From an uncultured Candidatus Competibacteraceae bacterium (GTDB taxonomy: Bacteria > Pseudomonadota > Gammaproteobacteria > Competibacterales > Competibacteraceae): a stretch of DNA of 14,151 bases. The position numbers and the translations under genes were made by a program. Location of the stretch: positions 1 to 14,151 of the forward strand of contig CALMNY010000270.1 of the NCBI GenBank assembly GCA_937872125.1, read 5' to 3'. Below, piece after piece: positions 1-6,852 of the stretch (position 1 is the stretch's first letter; every line of letters begins with the position of its first letter). The notes beneath the pieces were generated by a model. It was not told the origin of the DNA, did not search any database, and saw only the letters and a program-made list of their open reading frames with translations.

Positions 1-689
1 GCGACCCGGCCCACCTCGCTGCGGCCCTCGGCTACTACCGCGCCACGCTCGGCGTCCCGTCCCACCGGAAACTGCTCTTCGGCTACCGCACGCCCGAGTT
101 CGGTTACCCAGTGGTAAATCTCGCCGGTCGGCGGCGCTCCGGTCAGGCGCGCGCCCAGTTCCAGCGCGGCGCACACTCCGGCTTGCCGCACCCACGGATC
201 CGATTGCCGGTCGGCGTAGCGGCTCACCACCAGCATCACGGTGGCCAGTTGCGCCCGCCGGGCCAGGGTGCGGAAGTACCCCAGGGTGAGGATCTCATTT
301 TCACCCTCGTAAACGGTGGGGGCGAGCAAGTCCCACAGCGCTTCGGTGAAGAGGTTGCCGGCGAGGAGCGCGCGGCCGCCATGAGTCTTAAGCAGCACGT
401 CGACAGTGGCCTCCTTCACCGCTTCGCTGCCGAACACCTTGGCCGTGACGCATTCGAGTTCTCCGCGATAGCCCTGGTCGAGCAATTGCGCCGTCCAGGC
501 CGTCAGGGCGTCACAGGCCACGATGCGCGCCGCCAGCCCGCCGAGGCGGCGCTGGACCAGTTCGCGCGATCCGATGGGCGCACCGAAGGTCTGGCGCTGC
601 TGCACCCAGGGCAAGAGGCTGGCGGCGATCAGACGCAGCGACCCCGCAGCCATGGCGCACACCGCCACGCGCCCATGGTTCAGCGCGTC
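1..689 (-). pseudogene. Acyl-CoA dehydrogenase, C-terminal part, truncated at its N-terminus
   Basis: The minus frame is open from base 3 through 689, with no in-frame stop. It encodes the C-terminal helical domain of an acyl-CoA dehydrogenase: the helix start DALNHGRVAV, then RQTFGAPIGSRELVQRRLGG, then THGGRALLAGNLF and finally VYEGENEILTLGYF. The Glu of the YEG motif is the usual catalytic base of the family and is present. The enzyme class oxidises acyl-CoA to enoyl-CoA with FAD. Upstream of about 689 the same frame gives low-complexity translation (GGTSPPDPGS and similar) with no middle or N-terminal ACAD domain, and it meets a stop near 888. The first 150 or more residues are therefore missing and the gene cannot make a normal enzyme. 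The C-terminus lies beyond the left edge. A downstream ATG at 653 exists, but starting there would lack the FAD/substrate half. The family is clear. The pseudogene status is inferred. Confidence 0.8.
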
Positions 690-916
690 GCTTCCTGGAT
701 CCGGGGGACTCGTCCCCCCTGCGGCGCGAGCGGCTTGCCGTCCGCCTTGGCGAAAACCATCTCCGTTCGGTTGCGGTCCTTCAACCAGAACCCAAACACT
801 GCGCCAAAGGCCTCTGGGAGGGGCACCAGGCGTTCCTGATCGCACTGACTGACGACGCAAACAAACTTGGCTACACCGCCCGGTCGTTCAGTTCCCGTTC
901 GCGATTCATTCAGCAC
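680..916 (-). CDS. Unrecognised 78-aa open frame (doubtful)
   Basis: An open minus frame starts with GTG at 916 and ends at a TGA that overlaps the first codons of the acyl-CoA dehydrogenase remnant in another frame. The middle part (LVPLPEAFGAVFGFWLKDRN) reads like ordinary protein rather than a shadow of the opposite strand, but I recognise no family. There is no convincing ribosome binding site ahead of the GTG and no signal peptide or membrane segment. It could be the tail of a gene whose upstream part was lost in the rearrangement that cut the dehydrogenase, or it could be noncoding. It is the only coding candidate in the otherwise empty 690-1,053 interval. Confidence 0.25.
   Translation of the reverse strand: MLNESRTGTERPGGVAKFVCVVSQCDQERLVPLPEAFGAVFGFWLKDRNRTEMVFAKADGKPLAPQGGRVPRIQEATR
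703..718. repeat. Perfect GC-rich palindrome at the acyl-CoA dehydrogenase break point
   Basis: GGGGGAC (703-709) and GTCCCCC (712-718) are exact reverse complements separated by two bases. It would fold as a strong hairpin on either strand. There is no adjacent T-run, so it is not a standard intrinsic terminator. It lies 14 bp from where acyl-CoA dehydrogenase homology stops. Confidence 0.55.
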
Positions 917-975
917 GCGCTCAGGCCCACTCCTGGATCATTCGCCGTACCGGGCGATGGCTGGGGGATCGCCGG

Positions 976-991
976 CCCCGCCTTCGCGGGG
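976..991. repeat. Hairpin upstream of the Gly/Tyr-rich gene
   Basis: CCCCGC (976-981) pairs exactly with GCGGGG (986-991) around a four-base CTTC loop. There is no following T-run, so it is a structural or REP-like element rather than a clear terminator. The rest of 690-1,053 shows no other supportable element. Confidence 0.4.
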
Positions 992-1053
992 AGTCCCACC
1001 CCCGTCACTGTTTGAGAACCAGGCCGCCCCGTCCGGCGGGTAGGAGTGAACCG

Positions 1054-1401
1054 ATGAATGCCATGAAGTGGATTCTGGGAGCCGTCGTCGCTACCGCGAT
1101 CGTGGTCCCGCTGCAGAGCGCCAACGCATGGAATGGCGACGGCTACGGAAGGGGTGGTTACGACGGAACTCGCCACGGCGATTACCGAGGGGGTGACTAC
1201 CCCGGTAACCGGGGCGACTACCGCGGCTACCACAGGCCTCACCATCGCTATGGGCGTCATGGTTACTATGGGCATCGCGGGTACTACCGAGGTCACCGGC
1301 ATTATTACGGAGGCCCGGGCGACTACGGGCGGCCTTGGTACGGCGATCGCGGGCCGGTGGTGGTGGTTCCGACCCCGCCGCCCCCACCGTTCCCTTGGTA
1401 A
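1054..1401 (+). CDS. Small secreted Gly/Tyr/His/Arg-rich protein
   Basis: This encodes a 115-aa protein. The ATG at 1,054 is chosen because AGGAGT (1,042-1,047) is a good ribosome binding site ahead of it; the frame is open further upstream but with no such site. Residues 1-25 form a Sec signal peptide (MNAMKWILGAVVATAIVVPL) with a signal-peptidase I type SANA|WN cleavage site. The mature part is a low-complexity series of short units such as RGGYDG, RGDYRGYH, RHGYYGHRGYYRGH and RHYYGG, ending in PVVVV and a proline run. Such composition fits an exported structural, surface or metal-binding protein. Gly/Tyr-rich sulfur-globule envelope proteins share the style, but I see no specific match. 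No cysteine is visible. It stands alone, with the recombinase remnant convergent on its 3' side. The function is unknown. Confidence 0.75.
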   Translation: MNAMKWILGAVVATAIVVPLQSANAWNGDGYGRGGYDGTRHGDYRGGDYPGNRGDYRGYHRPHHRYGRHGYYGHRGYYRGHRHYYGGPGDYGRPWYGDRGPVVVVPTPPPPPFPW

Positions 1402-1430
1402 GCCCGTTTGCATTGGGGCGATCCTGGCCT

Positions 1431-1748
1431 TCACCGCTTGTTGACCACCGCCGCCATGCGGTCCTGGTCCACGTGGGTGTCGATCGGGGTCGTGGCCAGG
1501 TTGACGTGCCCCAGCAGCGCCTGAATGTCCACCCGTGCCGCGCCGGCGTTCAGGAGATGGGTGGCGTCGGTGTGGCGCAGCTTGTGGGGGCTGATCTTCT
1601 TCTCGATCCCCGCCTGCTTCAGCATCCCCCGCCGGTCGGCGCGGGTGGCTTGCGGGGACACCGGCTGGCCGGGCGGGCGGGCGAATAGAGACTCACCCCG
1701 GGGCGGGTCCTGCCGCCTGCTGGGCCGGGTTCCGTTCGCCGTCTCTTC
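1431..1748 (-). pseudogene. Tyrosine recombinase (phage/XerC-type integrase) C-terminal remnant
   Basis: The frame is open from after a TGA at 1,749-1,751 to the TGA at 1,431-1,433. The translation shows the end of an integrase catalytic domain: ESLFARPPGQPVS, then ISPHKLRHTDATHLLNAGAA (the HxxR box), then IQALLGHVNLATT (the LLGH box). The next motif should be IYTHV with the nucleophilic Tyr, but here it is PIDTHV, so the Tyr is Asp; a single T-to-G change would account for it. The N-terminal core-binding domain and the first catalytic Arg are absent. The fragment is thus both truncated and catalytically dead. It marks a former mobile-element insertion immediately left of the electron-transfer block. 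Confidence 0.8.
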
Positions 1749-1952
1749 TCACCCGGCCTGACGGAACGTCAGATGGAGCCGCTGTTCGCCCAGCAGCGGG
1801 TGCTGGCCGGCTTGGAGCGGCCGCACGCCATGATCGCGCAATCGGTCGGGACCGCCCCCCACCAGGACGTGGGGTACGACAACGATTCCTTCATTTTCGT
1901 GAGCAGACCCCTGATAGGTCTCGGCAGCAAGCGGCGAGGTGAGCGACTTCGC

Positions 1953-1969
1953 ACGCCAGCGGGTGGCGT
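1953..1969. other. Short stem-loop after the histidine kinase gene
   Basis: ACGCCA (1,953-1,958) pairs with TGGCGT (1,964-1,969) around a five-base loop, about 25 bp beyond the kinase stop codon. No T-run follows on the minus strand, so a terminator role is only a possibility. The interval 1,752-1,994 has no gene I can support, though a plus-strand frame from 1,773 (MEPLFAQQRVLAG) looks fairly protein-like for about 50 codons. Confidence 0.2.
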
Positions 1970-1994
1970 CGAGGTGACGTCGTCCCTGGTCAGT

Positions 1995-3371
1995 TCAATC
2001 GGCGGCAGGCAGGCACAGCCACAGGCGCGCACCGCCCAGGGGCGAGGTCTGCGCCTGTACGCTGCCCCCGTAGGTGTGGGCCAGGGTGCGCACGATATCC
2101 AGCCCCAGGCCGGAGCCGGGGCGTTGCTCGTCGAGCTGTACGCCGCGCTCGAACAGGCGATCGCACTGCGCCTGGGGAATGCCGGGGCCGTCGTCGTCCA
2201 CGGTGAAGCACAACTGGTTACCCTCGCGCCGCACATCGACCACGACGCGCGCGCGGGCCCATTTGCCGGCGTTGTCGATCAGATTGCCCAGCAGCTCGTA
2301 CAGGTCCTGCTCCTCGCCGCGAAAGGCGCCGTCCTGGGCCTGAGGCGCCAGCTCAAAACGAAGCTGCCGTTCGGTGTGCAGGCGCTGCATGGTGCGCAAG
2401 AGGGCCTGCACGGGCGCCAGCGCCGGGGTGCGCAGTCCCGTGGCGCGCACGGCGGCGGCGGCGCGGGCGCGCGCGAGGTGGTAGTCCACCTGACGGCTGG
2501 CGCTGGCCACCTGCTCGCGTACCAGTTGCGCCAGCGGGCTGCTGTCCTGGGCGGCGGCGTTGGCGAGGATGGATAGCGGCGTGTGCACTGCGTGGGCCAG
2601 ATTGCCGGCCTGGGTGCGGGCGCGCTGCACCATGTCGGCGTTTTGCGCCAGCACATGGTTGAACTCCTGCACCAACGGCTGTAGCTCCTGGGGAAAGCGG
2701 CCTTCCAACTGTGCGGCGCTGCCACTGTGCACAGCGGCCAGGCGCTGGCGCAGCCATTGCAGGGGGCGCAGCGCCAGTTGCAATTGCACGGCTACGGCCA
2801 CAGCCAGGCCCAGCGCCAGCATGCCAAGGGCGGTCAGCAGCAGGCGGGTAAACCGTTCCATGGGTTCGGCGATCAAGGCCTTGTCCGCCGCCACGACCAG
2901 GCGCAGCGGCGGGGCATCGTCCTCGGGCAACTGCAGGGTGCGCGCCACGGCCAGCAGTTCATGCCCCTGCGCGTCGTGTAATACCAGGACGTGGTAGCCC
3001 TGAGCGGGGTAGGCAGCGGGCGCGGCGGGCAGCGACAGCACCTGGTCCCACAGCGAGCGCGAACGCGCCAGCGCCACCTGCGGCTTGCTGCCCAGCCGGT
3101 CGATCTGCCAGTACAGGCCCGACAACGGCGCCGCCAGGCGCGGGTCGGCTGCCATGGAGCCGACGATGAGGCGCCCGCCCGGCTCCCAATCCACGGCGGC
3201 GCTCAGGTGGTCCAGTTGCATGACCAACTGCACCTGGAGTTGCTGGGTGATGTGGTCCTGGAACAAAGCGCGCAGCCCCCAGCCTGCCAGGGCGATGGTG
3301 AGCAGCATCCAGGCCAGGGTGCCCGCGAGCAGGCGCCAGCGCAGCGAGCCCGCGAACGCTTGCGCTGTCAT
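1995..3371 (-). CDS. Sensor histidine kinase of a two-component system
   Basis: This is a 458-aa inner-membrane kinase. TM1 spans about residues 13-36, a periplasmic sensor region about 37-173, and TM2 about 174-196. A HAMP-like linker follows, then the dimerisation helix with the phosphoacceptor His260 in NLAHAVHTPLSIL (PhoQ/QseC-like H-box). The ATPase domain carries the N-box LLGNLIDNAGKWA, the G1 box DDDGPGI and the G2 box GSGLGLDI. Nothing essential is missing. The ATG at 3,371 overlaps the response-regulator stop as ATGA, so the two are translationally coupled. The operon also encodes an exported PepSY protein and diverges from redox genes, so the signal is probably redox- or metal-related. 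That is inference from context, as the sensor region has no motif I recognise. Confidence 0.93.
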   Translation of the reverse strand: MTAQAFAGSLRWRLLAGTLAWMLLTIALAGWGLRALFQDHITQQLQVQLVMQLDHLSAAVDWEPGGRLIVGSMAADPRLAAPLSGLYWQIDRLGSKPQVALARSRSLWDQVLSLPAAPAAYPAQGYHVLVLHDAQGHELLAVARTLQLPEDDAPPLRLVVAADKALIAEPMERFTRLLLTALGMLALGLAVAVAVQLQLALRPLQWLRQRLAAVHSGSAAQLEGRFPQELQPLVQEFNHVLAQNADMVQRARTQAGNLAHAVHTPLSILANAAAQDSSPLAQLVREQVASASRQVDYHLARARAAAAVRATGLRTPALAPVQALLRTMQRLHTERQLRFELAPQAQDGAFRGEEQDLYELLGNLIDNAGKWARARVVVDVRREGNQLCFTVDDDGPGIPQAQCDRLFERGVQLDEQRPGSGLGLDIVRTLAHTYGGSVQAQTSPLGGARLWLCLPAAD

Positions 3372-4039
3372 GTGGGCGCGCTGACGTCCACCAGCCGGTA
3401 GCCCAGACCGCGCACGGTCTCGATGCTGCCGGGCGGCAGCTTCTTGCGCAGGCGGCCCACGAACACCTCGATGGTGTTGGAGTCGCGGTCGCTGTCGTAG
3501 GGGTAGATGTGTTCGGCCAGCTCGGTGCGCGAGAGCACCTCGCCCTTGCGCTGCATCAAGAGCGACAGCAGCTTGAATTCATGGCTGGTCAGCGGCAAGG
3601 GCTGGCTATCGACCAGCACGCGCGCCTGGCGCGTATCGAGCCAGATCGGGCCGCATTGCCACTGCGCGCTGGCATGCTCACCCAGGCGGCGCAAAAGCGC
3701 ACGCAAGCGCGCGAGCAACTCCTCCATGTGAAAGGGCTTGGCCAGGTAGTCGTCGGCGCCGGCGTCTATACCCTCAACCTTTTCCTGCCAGGCGCCGCGC
3801 GCGGTGAGGATGAGCACCGGCATGTTGCGTTCGGCCGTGCGCCAGCGGCGCAACACCGACAGGCCGTCGAGCACGGGCAGGCCCAGGTCGAGCACCACGG
3901 CGTCGAAATCCTCCACCTCGCCCAGGTAATGCGCCTCGGCGCCGTCGCTGGCGCTTTCCACCGTGTGGCCTGCGCCGCTGATGGCCTGCACCAACTGGGC
4001 GCACAGCGTGGGCTCGTCTTCCACGACGAGGATGCGCAT
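3368..4039 (-). CDS. OmpR/PhoB-family response regulator
   Basis: This encodes 223 aa. The receiver domain has the acidic pair D8/E9 in MRILVVEDE, phosphoacceptor D51 in VVLDLGLP, T79 in LILTAR and K101 in LAKPF. A winged-helix DNA-binding domain follows (about 125-217), with LTSHEFKLLSLL and VFVGRLRKKL, and the family ending ETVRGLGYRL. The ATG at 4,039 is chosen over an upstream TTG (4,042) because AAGGAG lies five bases before it. The ATG overlaps the PepSY stop by one base (TGATG), and the gene's own stop overlaps the kinase start. It is the expected regulator of its own operon and probably of the divergent reductase operon, through the direct repeat at 4,394-4,411. Confidence 0.95.
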   Translation of the reverse strand: MRILVVEDEPTLCAQLVQAISGAGHTVESASDGAEAHYLGEVEDFDAVVLDLGLPVLDGLSVLRRWRTAERNMPVLILTARGAWQEKVEGIDAGADDYLAKPFHMEELLARLRALLRRLGEHASAQWQCGPIWLDTRQARVLVDSQPLPLTSHEFKLLSLLMQRKGEVLSRTELAEHIYPYDSDRDSNTIEVFVGRLRKKLPPGSIETVRGLGYRLVDVSAPT

Positions 4040-4371
4040 CAAGGCTCCTTGCGTTTCATGCTGATGACCTGGCCGTCGACGGCATTGACCTTGAGCTTGG
4101 CCATGCGGCCGTCGTTTTGCAGCAGGCGGATTTCGTAGATGAAGCGCCCGTCGTCATGCTCGAACTCGACCTTGAGCACCTGGCCCTGGTAGTCGCGCTC
4201 CACCGTGTCGAGCACGCTGCGCAGCGGCAACGCCTGGCCTTGCTCCAGCGCCTGGCGCGCCAGGTCATAGTCACGCTCATCGGCCTGCAGGGTTCCGCCC
4301 GCGCCCAGGGCGTACACCCACAGGCTCAGCAGGGTCAGGCGGCGGAAGGGGGCGGTACGGCGGGTATTCAT
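4039..4371 (-). CDS. Exported PepSY-domain protein, first gene of the two-component operon
   Basis: This is a 110-aa protein. Residues 1-30 form a signal peptide (RR...LTLLSLWVYALGAGGTLQA|DE). The mature part is one PepSY-type fold: ARQALEQGQALPLRSVLDTV helix, then strands GQVLKVEFEHDDGRFIYEIR and LKVNAVDGQVISM. PepSY domains often regulate or chaperone partner proteins in the periplasm, and small ones occur beside redox membrane proteins. The stop codon overlaps the response-regulator ATG (TGATG), so it belongs to the same transcript. It may tune the sensor kinase or bind a component of the divergent electron-transfer system; this is inferred from position only. The ATG at 4,371 is chosen because the signal peptide begins there. 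The frame is open far upstream, but that translation is antisense to the reductase operon. Confidence 0.85.
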   Translation of the reverse strand: MNTRRTAPFRRLTLLSLWVYALGAGGTLQADERDYDLARQALEQGQALPLRSVLDTVERDYQGQVLKVEFEHDDGRFIYEIRLLQNDGRMAKLKVNAVDGQVISMKRKEP

Positions 4372-4375
4372 AAAA

Positions 4376-4383
4376 ATTTTATA
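4376..4383 (-). promoter_or_regulatory. Candidate -10 element of the PepSY/two-component operon
   Basis: TATAAAAT reads on the minus strand from 4,383 to 4,376 within a stretch that is AT-rich for this window. No good -35 lies 17 bp upstream. That position is covered by the TTCATC direct repeat instead, as at activator-dependent promoters. Initiation at the usual distance would fall at or next to the ATG, implying a nearly leaderless transcript. Confidence 0.45.
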
Positions 4384-4393
4384 CCTCGGCGGC

Positions 4394-4411
4394 GATGAAC
4401 GGCGGATGAAC
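4394..4411. promoter_or_regulatory. Direct repeat GATGAAC-N4-GATGAAC, candidate response-regulator site
   Basis: Two identical heptamers start at 4,394 and 4,405, exactly 11 bp apart. On the minus strand they read as TTCATC-N5-TTCATC, ending ten bases before the TATAAA element. OmpR-family regulators such as PhoP and PmrA bind 11-bp-period direct repeats about this far upstream of the -10. The site lies in the divergent intergenic region (4,372-4,530), so it could control both operons. The assignment to the adjacent regulator is inferred. Confidence 0.5.
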
Positions 4412-4530
4412 ACGGCCTTCAGCATGGGTTCAAGGCGGTTTTTCCAGAATTGTTCCCAAGCCAAATGCGGCGCCCGGTCACCCGCAACCACGACTGAAGC
4501 GCCACCCACCAAGCCAAAAAGGAAGACCGC

Positions 4531-5913
4531 ATGCGTATCAAAATCGCCCTGGGAATCTGGTTGCTGGGAATCACCCTGGCCTGGCTGGCGGTGGCCCCGC
4601 CGGACCCGGGCCTGTGGCCGCTGGTTGATGCGCAGGGCGCGGCCTCGGGCTGGTGGCGGCTGCGCCAGCACGCCATCTACCTCACGGGCCTGTGGAGCAT
4701 AGGCTTGATGAGTCTGGGCATGCTGCTGGCGCTGCGCCTGCCGCTGCTGGAGCGCCCGCTGGGCGGCATGGACCAGGTCTATCGCCTGCACAAATGGGCG
4801 GGCATCAGCGCCGCCATTACGACCATCGCCCACTGGGGCGCCAAGGAATCCAGCGGCTGGATCAAGGCCCTGTGGGGCCGCGCCGGCCACCCCGAGCGCG
4901 AGGCCGTGTGGGCCTGGTTGACCGATAGCCGGGGCCTGGCCAAGGACGTGGGCGAATGGGCATTCTACCTGCTGCTCGCGATGGTGCTCATCACCCTGTG
5001 GCAGCGCCTGCTGCCCTACAAGCGCTGGCGCATCACGCACCGCGCCATGCCGCTGCTGTATCTGGCGCTGGTGTTCCATGCCGTGGCGCTGATGCCACTC
5101 TCCTTCTGGGCCATGCCGCTGGGCCTGCTGATGGGCAGCCTGTTGGCGCTGGGCAGCCTCGCGGCGCTGTGGTCGCTGGCGGGCTGGATCGGCCTGCGGC
5201 GCAGCCACGCAGCCCGGATCCATGCTGTGCGGCTGTTGGGGGACGGTGCGCCGGACGCACCCGTGGAAGTGATCTGCGCCATGCCACCAAGCTGGCCGGG
5301 CCACCGCGCGGGGCAGTTCGCCTTTGTGCGCTTCGACCGCAGCGAAGGCGCCCACCCCTTCACCATTGCCAGCGCCCCTGGGGCGCTGGGCGTGGGCGAG
5401 CGGGGCGAGTCGCTGCTGCGCCTGGTCATCAAGCCCCTGGGCGACTATACCCGCACGCTGCACCAGCGCCTGCGCGCCGGGCAGAGCGTAACCATCGAAG
5501 GCCCCTACGGCCGCTTTGACGGCCGGGGTCAAGCCGAACGCCAGCAGGTCTGGGTGGCGGCGGGCGTGGGCGTCACCCCCTTCCTCGCGCTGCTGGAGGC
5601 ACGCCAGCCCGGTGCTTCCGGCCCGGCCGCAGACCTGGCCCCTGTGCACATGCACTACTGCACCCGCGACGCCCGCCGCGACCCGCTGCTGGCGCGCGTG
5701 CAGGCGCTGTGCGCCCAGGCCCAGCCGCCGGTGCAGCTCACGGTGCACAGCGCGGCCCAGGGGCCGCTTCTGAAGCCCCAGGATCTGGAAGTCATCTCCG
5801 GACCGCTGGATATCTGGTTTTGCGGTCCGCAGGGCCTGGGCGATGCGCTGCACGCCCACGCCAGCGGCCCGCGGCCCTGGCGTCTGCACCGCGAATCGTT
5901 TGCCATGCGTTGA
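4531..5913 (+). CDS. Ferric-reductase-like transmembrane cytochrome b/flavoprotein
   Basis: This is a 460-aa protein with an N-terminal membrane domain (about residues 5-222, roughly six helices) and a C-terminal cytosolic FAD/NAD(P)H reductase domain. The heme ligands are visible as two His pairs, H87/H101 and H170/H183, spaced 14 and 13 residues apart as in the FRE/NOX ferric-reductase superfamily. The FAD-binding motif is HPFTIASAP (275-283), followed by GPYGRF (324-329). The NAD(P)H motifs are AAGVGVTPF (343-351) and CGP (431-433). The expected reaction is electron transfer from NAD(P)H through FAD and two hemes to an acceptor on the periplasmic side, such as Fe(III), a flavoprotein or a quinone. 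The start has an AAGGAAG ribosome binding site. It is the first gene of a five-gene plus-strand operon. Confidence 0.9.
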   Translation: MRIKIALGIWLLGITLAWLAVAPPDPGLWPLVDAQGAASGWWRLRQHAIYLTGLWSIGLMSLGMLLALRLPLLERPLGGMDQVYRLHKWAGISAAITTIAHWGAKESSGWIKALWGRAGHPEREAVWAWLTDSRGLAKDVGEWAFYLLLAMVLITLWQRLLPYKRWRITHRAMPLLYLALVFHAVALMPLSFWAMPLGLLMGSLLALGSLAALWSLAGWIGLRRSHAARIHAVRLLGDGAPDAPVEVICAMPPSWPGHRAGQFAFVRFDRSEGAHPFTIASAPGALGVGERGESLLRLVIKPLGDYTRTLHQRLRAGQSVTIEGPYGRFDGRGQAERQQVWVAAGVGVTPFLALLEARQPGASGPAADLAPVHMHYCTRDARRDPLLARVQALCAQAQPPVQLTVHSAAQGPLLKPQDLEVISGPLDIWFCGPQGLGDALHAHASGPRPWRLHRESFAMR

Positions 5914-5928
5914 TGTGGAGGCTTTCCC

Positions 5929-6342
5929 ATGAAAACCCATCCCTCCCTTTTGTCCCTTTGTCTGGCCCTGGCGGCGGCGCCCGCCCTGGCCAGCGATGAC
6001 TGCGACGCGCCGGTCGAACGCTGGCAATCGCGCGAGGCCGTGCGCCAGATGGCCGCGCAGCAGGGCTGGCAGGTGCAGCGCCTGAAGATCGACGACGGTT
6101 GCTACGAAATCCGTGGTGCCGATGCCCAGGGCCGATCCTTCAAGGCCAGGATCGACCCGGAGACCCTGCGACTGGTGAAGATGAAAGTGCGCGACCGCGA
6201 CCATGACCAGGAGCGCGACCGCGACCGCGAGCGCCCGCGCAGCCCGGACGCGCCCCCGCGCAATGCCGATGGCGGGGCCAACGCCCCCGCCTCCGGCCCC
6301 TTGCTGACGCCCGGCGCCACGCCGGGCGGCCATAGTGAATGA
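5929..6342 (+). CDS. Exported PepSY-like protein with charged C-terminal tail
   Basis: This is a 137-aa protein with a signal peptide (residues 1-21, ALA|SDD cleavage) and a TGGAGG ribosome binding site. The core (about 27-87) resembles the PepSY_2 type: REAVRQMAAQQGWQVQRLKI, then GCYEIRGADAQGRSFKARID and PETLRLVKMK. Cys25 and Cys58 could form a periplasmic disulfide. After residue about 88 the protein becomes a highly charged run of Arg/Asp/Glu (RDRDHDQERDRDRERPR) and then a Pro/Gly/Ala-rich tail, probably disordered. PepSY domains of this class often accompany transmembrane electron-transfer proteins, where they may bind or position the redox partner. It lies 15 bp after the reductase gene and 20 bp before the DUF2271 gene. 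A direct redox role is not shown, as no cofactor motif is visible. Confidence 0.75.
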   Translation: MKTHPSLLSLCLALAAAPALASDDCDAPVERWQSREAVRQMAAQQGWQVQRLKIDDGCYEIRGADAQGRSFKARIDPETLRLVKMKVRDRDHDQERDRDRERPRSPDAPPRNADGGANAPASGPLLTPGATPGGHSE

Positions 6343-6362
6343 GTTTGCAACGGAGAACGACC

Positions 6363-6839
6363 ATGTCCAAACCCCTTCTGACCACCGTGGCCGTCGCCTG
6401 CGCGCTGGCCCTGCCCGCCGCCGCGCACAGCCGCCAGATCACGCTGTCCACTACCCTCAACAACTACGGGGGCGACGGCGCCTACCTCGCCGTATACCTG
6501 ACCGACGCCAAGGGCGCCTACGCCAGTACGCTGTGGGTGGCCGGTGGCAAAGCCAAGTACTACAAGCACCTGGCGGACTGGAACCGGTTGTCCGCCGGCG
6601 ACAGCAAGCGCCTGGATGGCGTGACCGGCGCCAGCGTGGGCGCGGGCCGCACGCTCAAGGTCACGGCAGAGCTGGCCGACGCGCTGATCGATGCCGGCTA
6701 CGAAATCCGCGTCGACGCGGCGGTGGAAAACATGCGCGACAGCCCGTCGGAGGTGCGCGCGCCGCTGACGAGCACCAACGCCGGCAAACCGCAGCCCGGC
6801 AAGCAGTACATTCAGGCGCTCACCTTCCAACTGCAATAA
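6363..6839 (+). CDS. Exported DUF2271 protein with a predicted FMN-attachment (ApbE acceptor) motif
   Basis: This is a 158-aa protein with a signal peptide (about residues 1-21, ALALPAAA) and a GGAGAACGACC leader before the ATG at 6,363. The mature domain matches my memory of DUF2271: ITLSTTLNNYGGDGAYLAVY, TLWVAGGKAKYYKHLADWNR and a C-terminal GKQYIQALTFQLQ. At residues 85-91 lies DGVTGAS, which fits the D-x-x-[ST]-G-A-[ST] pattern that ApbE enzymes modify by linking FMN to the Thr/Ser; the acceptor would be Thr88. An ApbE gene closes the same operon. This makes the protein a good candidate for the periplasmic flavin electron carrier of the system. The motif is seen directly. Flavinylation and the carrier role are inferred. 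Confidence 0.82.
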   Translation: MSKPLLTTVAVACALALPAAAHSRQITLSTTLNNYGGDGAYLAVYLTDAKGAYASTLWVAGGKAKYYKHLADWNRLSAGDSKRLDGVTGASVGAGRTLKVTAELADALIDAGYEIRVDAAVENMRDSPSEVRAPLTSTNAGKPQPGKQYIQALTFQLQ

Positions 6840-6852
6840 GCAAGAGCACATC

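Noticed and set aside
111..839. Long plus-strand open frame opposite the acyl-CoA dehydrogenase remnant
   Set aside because: It is the antisense of the dehydrogenase frame; the minus-strand translation has clear family motifs and this one has none.
1773..1930. Plus-strand frame MEPLFAQQRVLAGL as a gene start
   Set aside because: It reads like protein for about 50 codons, but no family is recognised, no ribosome binding site is seen, and it runs into antisense of the kinase gene.
4372..6333. Minus-strand extension of the PepSY gene to a 764-aa open frame
   Set aside because: The extension is antisense to the ferric reductase and PepSY genes and is Gln/Arg/Ala-rich low-complexity translation; the signal peptide fixes the start at 4,371.
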